NCBI RefSeq assembly: GCF_036323735.1
Contig: NC_086031.1
Location: 45,719,225-45,783,224 of the forward strand
Reading direction: 5' to 3'
Length of the DNA: 64,000 nucleotides
From: Rattus norvegicus
Taxonomy: Eukaryota; Chordata; Mammalia; Rodentia; Muridae
Every line of letters begins with the position of its first letter. Position 1 is the stretch's first letter. The notes beneath the pieces are model-generated. The model was not told the origin of the DNA, searched no databases, and was given only the letters and a program-made list of their open reading frames with translations. Positions 35,003 to 42,667 of this stretch are shown here, in pieces. The position numbers were made by a program, and so were the translations under genes.

Positions 35003-36223
35003 GGTGGGGAGGGGAGGGTATCCTGTAGAATGAGGGACCCTCTAGACCAAGTCTTAAGGAATTGCTATCTTTTGGAGCGGGAGGGTTGTTTGTTTGTTTG
35101 TTTGCTTGCTTGCTTGCTTGCTTGCTTTGAGACAGGGTTTCTCTGTGTAGCCCTAGCTGTCCTGGAACTCAATTTGTAGACCATGCTGGCCTCCAACTCA
35201 CAGAGATCCACCTGCTTCTGCTGAGAGTAAAGTCTCCTGCCACCGTGCCCGGCTAAGAATCCCTATCTATTCTTAACTCTGCGGTGTACCAAGCCTGTGA
35301 TTGTAGATGCCTGCGTGACACCACTGAGCCTGTTGTTACTATCTGTAAAATAAGGGTCATTTTGATAAACCTGTCCCCCACGGGACTGGCAGGAGGCGCA
35401 TTCATCGTCCATTAATTCATGAGGTGTTTTTGGAACACCTACTGCTTGCCTGACACTGTTGTGGGTGGGGATACAGCAGTGAGCAAAGGCCCCTGTTCTT
35501 TAGAAACTATATGCTGGGAGACTTGGATGAAGCTTAGGGGCACATGGGAGTTATTATTGCAACTGGATAAGCATTTAAAGCTAGAAGCCATGCAATATGA
35601 GCTCTTACTGCTCTCGTGGGGCTTGTGAAATTTATCCCCATTCCAGTATCCCCAAATTAAAGAAAGCAGGTGACTACATTTAGAGAAATATGGCTTCAGG
35701 TCTATTAAAATAGTATCTTCCCTCTCTTTCCTGGTTTGAGTTCCATGGTCCTCTGAGTGCTGATAGTAAGAGAGACCTGAGAGCTAACAGGCTCATTTAT
35801 GAGTTCTCTTAGAATCTCCAGCACATTAAGAAGAAGAATTAAATCCTAGATGGAATAGAAATACTACAGCTTCTCTAGTCTTGACACTGGTACTACTTAA
35901 TTCTTCAAAAGTAGAGCTGACACTGGAGAAGAAAGTATCAAAGACCACATAGCATGGTCAGGAGGGAAACAATTCACAATTAGATGCTTCTAGCACTTTC
36001 TCCCATCACCTAGAACTAGTTCACGTCTGATGCTAGCCTGCTCACTTGCAAATACAGTCTCGGGGTGCTTCCTTCATTCTGGCCTGTGGTACGTATTCAC
36101 CTCTTGGTTGTGGTCCCTCTAACTCCAGCAGATCTATCTCTCTCCCCTCACCTATCCTTCCTGTGTTCTCTGCAGGAGATGTTCGGGACCATGTTTCACA
36201 CAGAGACCCTGACTGCCCTGTGA
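18226..36223 (+). CDS. Slc26a9: Slc26a9 coding region, 20 coding exons, 790 aa
   Basis: Solute carrier family 26 member 9, an epithelial chloride channel/uncoupled chloride transporter of the apical membrane in gastric, airway and ductal cells. It is known to interact with CFTR through its STAS domain, and human variants modify cystic fibrosis. The joined exons total 2,373 nt, giving 790 codons plus stop without a break; the human protein has 791 residues. The N terminus starts MSQTRPRYVVDRAAYSL and the C terminus ends TETLTAL. The membrane domain spans about residues 65-500 (14 helices in two inverted repeats, known for the family). The SLC26 signature lies in residues 63-110. The anion site reported for mouse is present: Q88, F92, T127, F128, L391-S392-V393, N441. 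Two N-glycosylation sequons sit at N152 and N156. The STAS domain covers about 508-740, split by a disordered insert at about 567-655. All introns are GT-AG. Confidence 0.97.
18351..20519 (+). other. Slc26a9: Slc26a9 intron 2
   Basis: About 2.2 kb with a (AATG)n microsatellite at 19,370-19,395 next to a degraded MIR-like segment. Nothing else is recognised. It ends in a good acceptor, CTTCTCCTGCAG, at 20,519. Confidence 0.6.
19370..19395 (+). repeat. (AATG)n microsatellite
   Basis: About six AATG units after TAAATACTGGTTG, the typical tail of a MIR/L2-type element. Confidence 0.85.
20520..20659 (+). CDS. Slc26a9: Slc26a9 exon 3, residues 42-88 plus part of 89
   Basis: 140 nt. Encodes the first part of the SLC26/sulfate-transporter signature: PVLSWLPKYKIKDYIIPDLL, then GGLSGG and QVPQ. 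Q88, reported as part of the chloride site in the mouse structure, is the last full codon. The acceptor is CTCCTGCAG and the donor is CAAG|GTGAG. The phase (one base of G89 left over) matches exon 4. Confidence 0.96.
20813..20923 (+). CDS. Slc26a9: Slc26a9 exon 4, residues 89-125 plus part of 126
   Basis: 111 nt. Continues the family signature with GMAFALLANLPAVNGLYSSF, i.e. the end of TM1 and TM2. F92 is a pore-site residue in the mouse structure. The acceptor is CCTCCCGCAG and the donor is CCAG|GTAAGG. Confidence 0.96.
20924..21531 (+). other. Slc26a9: Slc26a9 intron 4
   Basis: About 0.6 kb of unique sequence with no repeat recognised. Its 3' end is unusual: the 20 nt before the acceptor are G-rich rather than pyrimidine-rich. 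Confidence 0.6.
21532..21707 (+). CDS. Slc26a9: Slc26a9 exon 5, residues 126-184
   Basis: 176 nt ending in phase 0 with CTGTCATCCAG|GTGAGC. It begins with T127-F128, the TM3 half-helix start that lines the anion site in mouse. The extracellular loop has sequons NAT at N152 and NET at N156; human has sites at the equivalent place. The acceptor is weak. Confidence 0.96.
21708..23096 (+). other. Slc26a9: Slc26a9 intron 5
   Basis: About 1.4 kb. A MIR/L2-like ancient segment lies around 22,110-22,200, followed by a short (AAAAG)n run at 22,205-22,231. The rest is unique. It ends with CTTCCTTCCTTCCAG. Confidence 0.55.
23097..23261 (+). CDS. Slc26a9: Slc26a9 exon 6, residues 185-239
   Basis: 165 nt, 55 codons, phase 0 at both ends. 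Encodes MALGFMQFGFVAIYLSESFI and on to YTGPGSIVF, covering transmembrane segments around TM5-TM6. The acceptor is CCTTCCAG and the donor is TTT|GTGAGT. Confidence 0.96.
23262..23892 (+). other. Slc26a9: Slc26a9 intron 6
   Basis: About 0.63 kb. Contains the 3' part of a B3-type SINE in + orientation at about 23,546-23,632, running into a (CA)n block at 23,629-23,672. Confidence 0.55.
23546..23672 (+). repeat. B3-type SINE 3' part with (CA)n
   Basis: TGTAACTGTAGCTCTAGGTG, ATCTGGCACTCTTCTGGCTT and CCACAGACACCTGTATGCC are the 3' half of a B3/B2-type SINE, continuing into a CA run at 23,629-23,672. Confidence 0.75.
23893..24045 (+). CDS. Slc26a9: Slc26a9 exon 7, residues 240-290
   Basis: 153 nt, phase 0. 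Encodes TFIDICKNLPHTNIASLVFA, a hydrophobic helix ending LVLVKELNARYMHK, and FPIPTEMIV. The acceptor is TCTCCCCTAG and the donor is GTG|GTGAGC. A poly-G run follows about 48 bp into the intron. Confidence 0.96.
24337..24419 (+). CDS. Slc26a9: Slc26a9 exon 8, residues 291-317 plus part of 318
   Basis: 83 nt, 27 codons plus two bases. Encodes VVVATAISGSCKMPKKYHMQ and IVGEIRHG. The donor is CACGG|GTGAGT. Confidence 0.95.
24420..25069 (+). other. Slc26a9: Slc26a9 intron 8
   Basis: About 0.65 kb with no repeat I can name and no coding signal. Confidence 0.5.
25070..25217 (+). CDS. Slc26a9: Slc26a9 exon 9, residues 318-367
   Basis: 148 nt, one base then 49 codons. Encodes FPIPVAPMVSQWKDMVGTAF, then SLAIVGYVINLAMGRTLANK, and HGYDVDSNQ. 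The donor is CCAG|GTACCT, weaker than most in this gene. Confidence 0.96.
25288..25365 (+). repeat. Old ID-like SINE
   Basis: GGCTGGGGGTATGGCTCAGT, GGTCCTTGCCTAGCATATAG and GGGTTACACCCCAGC keep the A- and B-box layout of an ID element; diverged, no clear flanking duplication. Confidence 0.65.
26040..26407 (-). repeat. Composite rodent repeat, B3/B4 type
   Basis: Reversed SINE head at the right end (GCAAGCATTTTACCTGCTGA, ACCATCTCCCCAGCCC). It is preceded by GCCTCCCTCAGCACTGGGGTT and GAGGCCAGAGG, and by a purine-pyrimidine alternating TG/CA stretch at 26,080-26,140. Exact family not determined. Confidence 0.5.
26493..26606 (+). CDS. Slc26a9: Slc26a9 exon 10, residues 368-405
   Basis: 114 nt, 38 codons, phase 0. 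Encodes EMIALGCSNFFGSFFKIHVI then CCALSVTLAVDGAGGKSQ. L391, S392 and V393 are the TM10 half-helix residues of the mouse anion site. The acceptor is CTTCTCACACAG and the donor is CCAG|GTGAGC. Confidence 0.96.
26764..26841 (+). CDS. Slc26a9: Slc26a9 exon 11, residues 406-431
   Basis: 78 nt, 26 codons. A single hydrophobic helix, VASLCVSLVVMITMLVLGSY, ending LYPLPK. The donor is CAAG|GTAAGA, with a long G run about 40 bp beyond it. Confidence 0.96.
26842..27419 (+). other. Slc26a9: Slc26a9 intron 11
   Basis: About 0.58 kb. A MIR-like ancient repeat lies at about 26,945-27,060, recognised by the CCCCCATTGTACAGGTGAGG-type core. The remainder is unique. Confidence 0.5.
27420..27515 (+). CDS. Slc26a9: Slc26a9 exon 12, residues 432-463
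   Basis: 96 nt, 32 codons. Encodes AVLGALIAVNLKNSLKQLTD then PYYLWRKSKLDC. N441 is a reported anion-site neighbour. The acceptor is CTTCTCCAG and the donor is TGC|GTAAGT. Confidence 0.96.
28588..28850 (+). mobile_element. URR1-type nonautonomous hAT transposon, degraded
   Basis: Starts CAGTTCTCAACCTGTGGGTC and ends in GGGTGAGAACC, with GGGGGGTCACCACAACATAT inside; the same family as the copy at 3,068 but more rearranged, with an AT-rich expansion in the middle. Confidence 0.75.
29208..29283 (+). repeat. Old ID-like SINE
   Basis: GGTGGAGCTCAACGGTAGGG, TACTTGTCTAGTGCATGAGG and CCAATCCCTGGCTCC follow the ID consensus from A box to B box. Confidence 0.65.
29496..29602 (+). CDS. Slc26a9: Slc26a9 exon 13, residues 464-498 plus part of 499
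   Basis: 107 nt. Encodes CVWVVSFLSSFFLSLPYGVA, then VGVAFSILVVIFQTQ, the last membrane helices. The donor is CAATT|GTAAGT. The split codon is F499. Confidence 0.96.
29603..30279 (+). other. Slc26a9: Slc26a9 intron 13
   Basis: About 0.68 kb, no repeat recognised. Good polypyrimidine acceptor CCTCTTCTTCCTGTAG. Confidence 0.5.
30280..30349 (+). CDS. Slc26a9: Slc26a9 exon 14, residues 499-522
   Basis: 70 nt. Encodes RNGSTLAQVMDTDIYVNPKT then YNR, the linker from the membrane domain into the first strand of STAS. The donor is AGG|GTACGT. Confidence 0.95.
30439..30531 (+). CDS. Slc26a9: Slc26a9 exon 15, residues 523-553
   Basis: 93 nt, 31 codons. Encodes VQEIEGVKIVTYCSPLYFAN then SEIFRQKVIAK, the classic STAS beta strand and first helix. 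The intron before it is only 89 nt. Confidence 0.96.
30669..30782 (+). CDS. Slc26a9: Slc26a9 exon 16, residues 554-591
   Basis: 114 nt, 38 codons. Encodes TGMDPQKVLLAKQKYLRKQE and a basic stretch ending SLFMKTK, the start of the STAS intervening sequence. The donor AAG|GTGAAC is weaker than average. Reading through gives V-N-stop. Confidence 0.95.
30783..31379 (+). other. Slc26a9: Slc26a9 intron 16
   Basis: About 0.6 kb. A minisatellite (30,874-31,120) starts 91 bp from the exon 16 donor. The rest is unique, with a C-rich acceptor tract. Confidence 0.6.
30874..31120 (+). repeat. 12/13-bp minisatellite, 20 units
   Basis: Direct reading gives 20 consecutive units of consensus TGGGAGCACTTAC. 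Thirteen are 13 bp, five are 12 bp, one is 8 bp and the last is truncated to 10 bp, for exactly 247 bp. Variants are point changes (CACC, CGCT, ATTTA, TAGG). The 12-bp form TGGGAGCACTTA lacks the last base and recurs among the 13-bp units. The array is wholly within Slc26a9 intron 16. Confidence 0.95.
31380..31661 (+). CDS. Slc26a9: Slc26a9 exon 17, residues 592-685
   Basis: 282 nt, 94 codons, the longest coding exon. The first 60 residues are the polar, low-complexity STAS insert, rich in S, P, T and A. The exon ends with the conserved STAS core FHTLILDMSGVSFVDLMGIK. The donor is CAAG|GTGAGC. Confidence 0.96.
31662..32510 (+). other. Slc26a9: Slc26a9 intron 17
   Basis: About 0.85 kb, no repeat recognised. 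The complementary strand is open for 226 codons (31,811-32,491), with no recognisable domain. Confidence 0.5.
32511..32565 (+). CDS. Slc26a9: Slc26a9 exon 18, residues 686-703 plus part of 704
   Basis: 55 nt. Encodes LSSTYEKIGVQIFLVNIH, a STAS beta strand. The acceptor is ACTCCTCTAG and the donor is CACG|GTAAGA. Confidence 0.95.
32566..33387 (+). other. Slc26a9: Slc26a9 intron 18
   Basis: About 0.82 kb of unique sequence, no repeat recognised. Confidence 0.5.
33388..33530 (+). CDS. Slc26a9: Slc26a9 exon 19, residues 704-751
   Basis: 143 nt. Encodes AQVYNDISQGGIFEDGCVQR, then NHVFPSIHDAVLFAQANARE and APAHNFQG, the last STAS strand and helix. The donor is GGG|GTAAGG. Confidence 0.96.
33531..34718 (+). 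other. Slc26a9: Slc26a9 intron 19
   Basis: About 1.2 kb. Holds a (GT)n block joined to a B3-type SINE in - orientation at 34,140-34,325. Otherwise unique. Confidence 0.55.
34140..34325 (-). repeat. (GT)n plus B3-type SINE
   Basis: A GT run at 34,141-34,184 is followed by ACCATGTGGGTCCTAGGGAC, GGTGGCAAGTGTCTTTACCC and CAGCCATCTCTCTCGCCC, a reversed B3/B2-class SINE. Confidence 0.8.
34719..34790 (+). CDS. Slc26a9: Slc26a9 exon 20, residues 752-775
   Basis: 72 nt, 24 codons. Encodes APGDTEFSLYDSEEDGSSYW then DLEQ, an acidic C-terminal tail conserved in mammalian SLC26A9. The donor is CAG|GTGAGT. Confidence 0.95.
34957..35000 (+). repeat. (CA)n microsatellite
   Basis: Uninterrupted CA run of about 22 units in Slc26a9 intron 20. 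Confidence 0.95.
35085..35262 (-). repeat. B1 SINE with (TTTG)/(CTTG) tail
   Basis: GAGACAGGGTTTCTCTGTGT, AGCCCTAGCTGTCCTGGAAC and CTCACAGAGATCCACCTGC are the reversed B1 consensus. The tetranucleotide tail at 35,088-35,127 grew from its A-rich end. Confidence 0.9.
35405..35600. repeat. MIR/L2-like ancient repeat
   Basis: TTAATTCATGAGGTGTTTTTGG, AACACCTACTGCTTGCC and GGGGATACAGCAGTGAGCAA follow the widespread mammalian L2/MIR3-type pattern. Confidence 0.55.
36176..36223 (+). CDS. Slc26a9: Slc26a9 exon 21 coding part, residues 776-790 and stop
   Basis: 48 nt. Encodes EMFGTMFHTETLTAL then TGA at 36,221-36,223. The final T-A-L fits a class I PDZ ligand (S/T-x-hydrophobic). The acceptor is TGTTCTCTGCAG. 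Confidence 0.96.
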   Translation, partial: EMFGTMFHTETLTAL

Positions 36224-37404
36224 ACGCCCATTTGATTCCCATACATTCTCCTGAGCGCCTGCCATCTGGGATTTCCAAGAGAGAAGAGTATGTCTGTCAA
36301 GAAACTAGAGCCTCTCTCAACTCTCTGTTCTCTCTCCCACCTTTCCCTCTCTCCCTGGGAGAGAGCCATCTCAGCCTCTGAAGCTGAATGAGGCCTGACA
36401 AGGATGAGACTCTGGTGAAGCCGTCTCATCTCCTCACTCTTGCCACTCAAACCTGGGCGGGCAATAAGCTCATTCCACCCATCTACACAAGCCACACCCA
36501 TCTGCACAAGCCCCACCCATGGCAGCTGATGGACACCTTGACTTCCAGCCTTAAGAGTGAGCTAAGAACAGAATGATGAGAGCCACTGTGCTGAGCTGGG
36601 ATGCAGGTCTGTGTCCTGATTGATTTGGCCTCAGAAGGTTTCAGGCTATCGTGGGTCACAGGGATGAGTGGGGTTAGAATGTTGAAACTTTGTCCCTCCT
36701 AGCTGTTAGCTTTGTGCCTCAAAGACACGGTACTGCCGACAATCCAGGAGTCTCTGTCTTTGTGCCCATTTCTCTCTCATTGCCCTAAGACTGCCCAGGC
36801 CTCCACTGCTGTCCACACTTCAGACTCTGGGTTGGGCAGTGAGTAGAACCCTCAAGATTACCAGCACTACCTCTCCAAGGACAGCCCACCAGGGGGCTGA
36901 CTTCACCTTCTGAATCTTCCCCACCTGGAGGCTGCCCCATTCTGGGGAACAGATTGGCAGAATCCTTGGATACAACAGCAGCTATTCTGCACAAAATCTT
37001 CTAAGAAACCCTCTTTACTGGACACATGGAAGGAGTAATAGGTTGCTAATGTAAACTCCAGGCAAACTGGTGGGTCCTAGGCCCTGACCGTCCACCTGAC
37101 CTCAGAGCCCATATTGCCTCCGCTTGGGAAATCTGCCATGTCCATTTTCACTTGGAAAGGGCTGGTCATTTGAACCCTCCCTTATCAGCCTGTACCCCAG
37201 AGCTGTGAACTCCTGAGGTACCAACTTCAAAGCCCTACTGGGTATAGATGTGAAAGACTATTCCCGACTGGATATCCCTCTACATGGAATTCTTAACAAT
37301 CTCCTGACCCTTTTACTCTAGGAAAAGGGACAGTAGGAGTTAAATTCTCAGGTAAACGGAGAGATATTTAGAGATATCCTACTGTTGACTTAAAAGTAAA
37401 TAGG

Positions 37405-37408
<4 letters not shown>

Positions 37409-37487
<79 letters not shown>

Positions 37488-37508
37488 TATACATACACAT
37501 ACACACAA
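37409..37508 (+). repeat. Compound (CT)n(CA)n microsatellite in the 3' UTR
   Basis: An uninterrupted CT run is followed by a CA run and a looser ACATAC tail. It lies in the Slc26a9 3' UTR and so would be transcribed into the mature mRNA. Confidence 0.93.
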
Positions 37509-38414
37509 CCTTATAAAAAGCTACCATGAAAGTACACAGAAAATCTGGCCTCTCCTCTTTGTTCTCCAAGTTTCTTCAATGCAATGACCCCTGTGCCAAT
37601 GGGTTGGGCTGGCCCAACCCGGGGAAAATAACCCAATTATTAACTCCAGCCTGATCTTCGTTATGTGTCTGTGTGTTAGGTAAGCTGGTGAGCTGGTCTT
37701 CATAGAGTTAAAGCACAGGGCTCTGACAAGGAGCCAACACATTCTTGGCCACAGCTGCTCCTTCTCAGTGAATTCATTATGCCGTCTGGCTGCCAAGGGA
37801 GCCCAAAACTTGGAAGGAGGAAAGACAATGTTATCTGGGATTCACTGTGCCCTGCACTCAAAAGTGCCAAATTCCAGGAGGAAGAGAACCCCAGCCAATG
37901 ACAATCTACCCTCCCCTACTCCACCTCTTCCAAAGTCCAGGAAGCAGAGAGAAGGTCACAGAGCCTCAGGACATTATAAATCCCCTTTAAACCAAGTATC
38001 TAGATCCCATTAACCTGCAGACCAGGCCTGGGACTGAAAGGAACTTCGGGCTCACAGTTTGGAGCTTGGGGGTGTGGATCTGCAACATGTCGAGTCTATA
38101 CACACTCACAGAACCCAGGGTGAAGGTATGGTTAGAAATAGAGGGTGCAGGGGTGCCAAAAAGGGTGCTGAAGAAAACCTCTACAGTTGCAACTCTTGGG
38201 GAAGAACATAAACACCACACAAGACTCTGCCCTGGATATGTCTGAAGCAGGAAGGGAGGGTGTGAGGGAAGAGAGAAATCCAGATTTTCACCACCTGTGC
38301 ATGTCCTTACAGACACTGTCCTATAACAGAGATTCCCTGGGAAGGCTGCAAACCTTACCTCTTGAGATATTTGTATAATTTATTTAAATGCCAGTCTCCT
38401 TTGTTTGTTTTGGT

Positions 38415-38420
38415 AATAAA
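38415..38420 (+). promoter_or_regulatory. Slc26a9: Poly(A) signal AATAAA of Slc26a9
   Basis: Canonical AATAAA, followed about 15-30 bp later by a GT-rich element (GTGAATGTGTGTGTGTGTG type), the usual layout of a mammalian cleavage/polyadenylation site. I saw no earlier canonical hexamer in a comparable setting in the 3' UTR. Confidence 0.8.
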
Positions 38421-38750
38421 GTGGTCTTGAAATGTGAATGTGTGTGTGTGTGATGAAGAGGTTTTGAGGAGTGCCAAGAAGATCCCTCCAGACAATGGGC
38501 TTTTGCTCTGTGTCACCCTGAGAGGAGACTGAGGTGTGAGGTTTCCTCATGAGTCTCCCAGCATGACTGCAGATATTTTTTTTCCTTGCAATGAATACAT
38601 TTTGATGAGCCAGGCTAAGGGCAGATTGGAGAGAGAAGATTGAGCTGAGGGCCCACTTAGTCAGCCCCGCTTTGGAGAGTCAATTCTGAATGCCACTTTG
38701 GAGAGCCAATTCTGTGCTTCTGTAACTAGGAAGGAAGTTTAACAGTTTGG

Positions 38751-38872
38751 GGTAGTGGTGCACACCTATAATCCCAGAACTTGGGAGATAGAAGCAGGAG
38801 GATCAAGAGTTCTAGGCCATCCTTGGCTATATAAAGAATCTGACAGGAGACACTATCTCAAAACACAGAGGG
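38751..38872 (+). repeat. B1 SINE
   Basis: GTAGTGGTGCACACCTATAA, TCCCAGAACTTGGGAGATAG, AAGCAGGAGGATCAAGAG and the tail ACACTATCTCAAAACA match B1. Confidence 0.85.
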
Positions 38873-38958
38873 GGTGGGGGGGAGAGTCAAACTCTCCTCA
38901 TATCTTCTGCAGACCCTCCCATCAACTCTTCTACATCTATGAAAGGTTTATTAGAAAA

Positions 38959-41748
38959 TGTGGTGGTTTGAATACGCTTGGCCCAGGGAGTGGCACTAGG
39001 AAGTATGTCACTGTCAGTGTGGGCTTCGAGACCCTTCTCCTAGCCATGTGGGAGACAATCTCTTCCTGTTTGTCTTCAAAACAGGATGTAGAACTCTCGG
39101 CTCCTCCAGCACCATGCCTGCCTGGATACTGCCATGCTTCCCACCATGATGATAATGGGCTGAACCTCTGAACAAGTGTAAGCCAGCCCCAATTAAGTGT
39201 TGTCCCAATATAAGAGTTGCCTGGGTCATGGTGTCTCTTCATAGCAATAAAACCCTAACTAAGACAGAAGTTGGTACCAGGGAGCGAGGTTTTGGTGTGA
39301 TAGGCCTGATCATGTTTTTGTTTAGGAATGTGGATTTGGGAACTTTGGGTTTGGAAAGCAGTGGAATGCTTTAAGTGAGGCTTAATGGGTCATCCTGGTA
39401 GGAATAAGGAAGACATGGGTGCGGGTGGTGATGTGAACTATGCAGACCTGGCCCAAGAGGTTTCAGTGGAGAAAAATTTCAGTACATAGTCTAGAGATTG
39501 TTTTTGTGATATCTTGGTCCAAAATGTGGCTGCTTTTTGCCCTTGTCTGAAGAGTCTACCTGAGGCAAAGGTAAAGAGATTTACATTAATTGCATTGACA
39601 AAGGAAGTCTCAAAAAACTCAGCAGAGACCTTGTTCTCTGGTTTAGTCTCATGAAAAACATTTTGATCAAGCATAGCAAGCTTAGAGAAGAAAGGTACAA
39701 AATGTATGGTTCAAGAATAAAGAGGCACCAAGAAGTAGAATGTAGTTGAATCCTATGTTCAAGGAGATAACAGATTAAGAAAGTGACCTTGGGGCAAGAT
39801 CCCACCCTGATAAGCTTATTGTTTGTGTGTTTGCAGTTGAACAAGGAATAGTTATATCATGTTGTCAGGCATTCTTACCTGTTATTGTTTTCATTTGCAC
39901 TTTTAATCTGGAATGAACTACAACCTAGAAATAGGGGGACACACTTGTGATCCAGATCTTGATGTTGATCTGGCTCTTGAGACATAGTGGCCATGAAAAG
40001 CTTTGGCCCAGGCATGGTAGTACATGCCTTTAATCCAAGGAGACAGAGGCAGATCTCTGAGTTTAAGGCCACACTGGTACAGAGCAAGTTAGGTCCAGGC
40101 ATAGTGATACATGCCTTAAATCCCAGCATTCAGGAAACAAAGCCTGCAGATCTCGGAGTTCAAGATCAGCCTCGGTTACAGAGCAAGTTCCAAGACAGCC
40201 AAGCTTAGGCAATTAAGGAGCTAGAAAATAGGAAGCTGGTGATAATGTAATAGATCAAGGGGGCATGTTCCAGCCCCAGCAAGCAGCAGAACTTAGCAGC
40301 TTCGGACATGTGGCTCTGGATTTCCAGTCAAGAGTAGGAGGGACTACTGGGACAATTGACGCTTGTCAGCTAGAATAAAGAAATTAGGGATGAGTAAGAG
40401 AAGACCAGCATTACTGAGGTGAAATCTTCTGGGAAGTGTTTTCTGAGAGCACAAAGAAACTGTGTTCCAGAGATAGCCAAGGTTGTACCTCGTGCTGCAG
40501 CTAACTTGGTAATGTGTAAGCCGTGTGGTACTGGTTTTGAAGCCATGAAGTGAACGTGGAAAGCAGCTGAGGCTTGGTACTGTGAGAGGCCAGGGAAGGC
40601 CATTGGTGAAAGTACAGCCTCATTTAGAGTCGATGTTCTAGGACTGAAGGAGTCATGAAAAGAAGTTGAGGCTTAACAACATGAAGAGAGTCTATGAGAG
40701 GGTACTGGGGAAGCCTATTTACAGTGGAAGACCCCAGTATATTGGAAATGCCAATATCATGGGATGGTCACCAAGAACAGCAGCAGCAGTGGAGTGGAGT
40801 CAACCAGAACCTAGAGTGCTATAGGAGGCAGAAATGGAGAAGTGACACAAACCCTTAAGAGGAGCCCAGAGGATTGCGTGGGGATCCCAGATATTGGAAC
40901 AAAAAGCTGTAAAGTTAAAGTTGCCTTAGAGGCCCCAAGATGTTCAAGACGCTAGAGCTATGGCATACCTGCTGAGGAAAGCCACAGGGAGTGGAACCAG
41001 CCCAAGAGAACAAAGTTTGTTGCTGCTGAATGCCAGACCTGCCAACAGCAGTCAGGTTGAAAGGAATTGGAAATCTGAAGAAAGCTTTGACATTAGACAA
41101 GAGATGCAGAGTTTAAAGTTTGCCCAGATGGATTTTGGTTAGGTTTGGTCCAGTAGTTTCTCACTATGCTGTTTTGGAATGATAATGTATATCTTGTGAT
41201 GTTGAGGTATGCGGTCAGCTTTTTGATTTTGACTTTATAGAGGATTACAGTTAAGTGATTGAATGAATCTCAGAAGAGACTGAACTTTTAACATTGTTGA
41301 GACTGCTATAGAATATGGAGACTTTTAAAGTTGGACTAAATGTACTTTGTATTATGCTATGTTTAGGTATGGCCCCCACAGACTCATGTGTTTGAACAAG
41401 CCTCTGGGGCCAGGGAATGGAATGCGGTGGTTTGAATATGCTTGACCCAAGGGAGTGGCACTATTAGGAAGTGTAGCCCTGGAGGAGAAAGTGTGTCACT
41501 GTAGGGGTAGGCTTTGGGACGCTCCTCCTAATCACCTGGGAGACAACCTCCTCCTGTTTGCCTTCAGAACAAGATATAGCACTCTCGACTCCTCCAGCAC
41601 CATGCCTGTCTGGACACTGCCATGCTTCCTGCCATGATGATAATGGACAGAACCTCTGAACCTGTAAGCCAGCTCCAATTAAATGTTGTCCTTATAAGAG
41701 TTGCCTGAGTCATGGTGTCTGTTTACAACAATAAAACCCTAGCTGACA
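38959..41748 (+). mobile_element. MaLR (ORR1/MT-type) retrotransposon, LTR-internal-LTR
   Basis: The 5' LTR, 38,959-39,266, begins TGTGGTGGTTTGAATACGC and ends CCCTAACTAAGACA. The 3' LTR, 41,423-41,748, begins TGCGGTGGTTTGAATATGC and ends CCCTAGCTGACA. Both contain CTCCTCCAGCACCATGCCTG and the AATAAA-type TCATAG/TTACAACAATAAAA end. Right after the 5' LTR is TTGGTACCAG (39,271-39,280), a plausible primer-binding site. A purine-rich stretch (CAGGGAATGGAA) precedes the 3' LTR. The ~2.1 kb between has no long open frame, as expected for a non-coding MaLR. A pair of B1-like SINEs is inserted at about 40,003-40,205. I could not find a clear 5-bp flanking duplication. Confidence 0.82.
40003..40205 (+). 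repeat. Tandem pair of B1-like SINEs inside the MaLR
   Basis: Two successive units, CAGGCATGGTAGTACATGCC...GAGCAAGTTAG and CAGGCATAGTGATACATGCC...GAGCAAGTTCCAAG, each follow the B1 consensus. Confidence 0.75.
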
Positions 41749-42304
41749 GAGATCAATACTACCATTAGCCAGCAAAGCCTTCATGGAAAATTTGATCTAA
41801 ACTTGCCTTTCCCTCCAAAATGTGAGCTATTACACAGGTAATAGAACTTGGCTCCAACAAGCTAGACTGTCTCTAAGAGGATCAGAAAAACCAGTATGGT
41901 AAGAAGACAGAAAGAGGATGAAGTGCAAAGGGACAAATGGACCATAGAGAAGACAAGGCAAAGAGACAAATAGTGATCAGAGCAGAGGCATGCAGGGAAG
42001 AGGAGACAGGGAAACAGAAATAAGGAGAAATGAATGAAAGGCTGGAGGCTGGTGAGTTCTTAATTGACATTTAACCATAAACTTAACCTGCTTTACTCTG
42101 CTGCTCAGGACCATGGGAATTTCAGGAAACTACCAACCATCTTCCTCCCCTTTTGAGTTTTGGATTTTCTTTTAGTGAACCCTTCATCTTAGTCCAATTC
42201 TCTTAAGAAGAAGAAAATCCAAGAATATTTTTCTTTCCTAATTTTCCACCATTCTATCAGAGACCAGAGCTGGTGCACAGGCTCTTTAAGAATGATCTCA
42301 GGAG

Positions 42305-42500
42305 GGCTGGAGAGATGGCTCAGCGGTTAAGAGCACCCGACTGCTCTTCCAGAGGTCCTGAGTTCAATTCCCAGCAACCACATGGTGGCTCACAACCATC
42401 TGTAAGGAGACCCGATGCCCTCTTCTGGTGTGTCTGAAGATAGCTACAGTGTACTTATATATAATAAATGAATAAATAAATCTTTAAAAAAAAAAAAAAA
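42305..42500 (+). repeat. B2 SINE with target-site duplication
   Basis: Starts GGGCTGGAGAGATGGCTCAG and ends in an AATAAA-containing tail and poly-A. The flanks AAGAATGATCTCAGGA (42,289-42,304) and the same 16 bp ending at 42,515 are a direct duplication, so the copy is fairly young. Confidence 0.95.
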
Positions 42501-42667
42501 AGAATGATCTCAGGAAATAGCCAGGAGCAAGACCTGTAGTGGAGGGGAAAACAACGTAAGAATGAGTCATGGTACGGTCTACTGAGGACCACTGCTGTCC
42601 AGGAATTCCTGGAGCTGCCACTGGAAGCCGTCCTGAAGAAGCATTTACCTGTCATCCCATCTTGCAT

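Larger units (their letters stand above)
34791..36175 (+). other. Slc26a9: Slc26a9 intron 20
   Basis: About 1.4 kb. Contains (CA)n at 34,957-35,000, a B1 SINE in - orientation with a (TTTG)/(CTTG) tail (35,085-35,262) and an ancient MIR/L2-like segment (35,405-35,600). Confidence 0.55.
36224..38440 (+). other. Slc26a9: Slc26a9 3' UTR
   Basis: About 2.2 kb from the stop codon to the first good poly(A) signal, comparable to the long 3' UTR of the human transcript. It contains a compound (CT)n(CA)n microsatellite at 37,409-37,482. No intron signals or other gene are seen inside. The cleavage point is estimated from the signal position and a GT-rich stretch just downstream. Confidence 0.75.
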
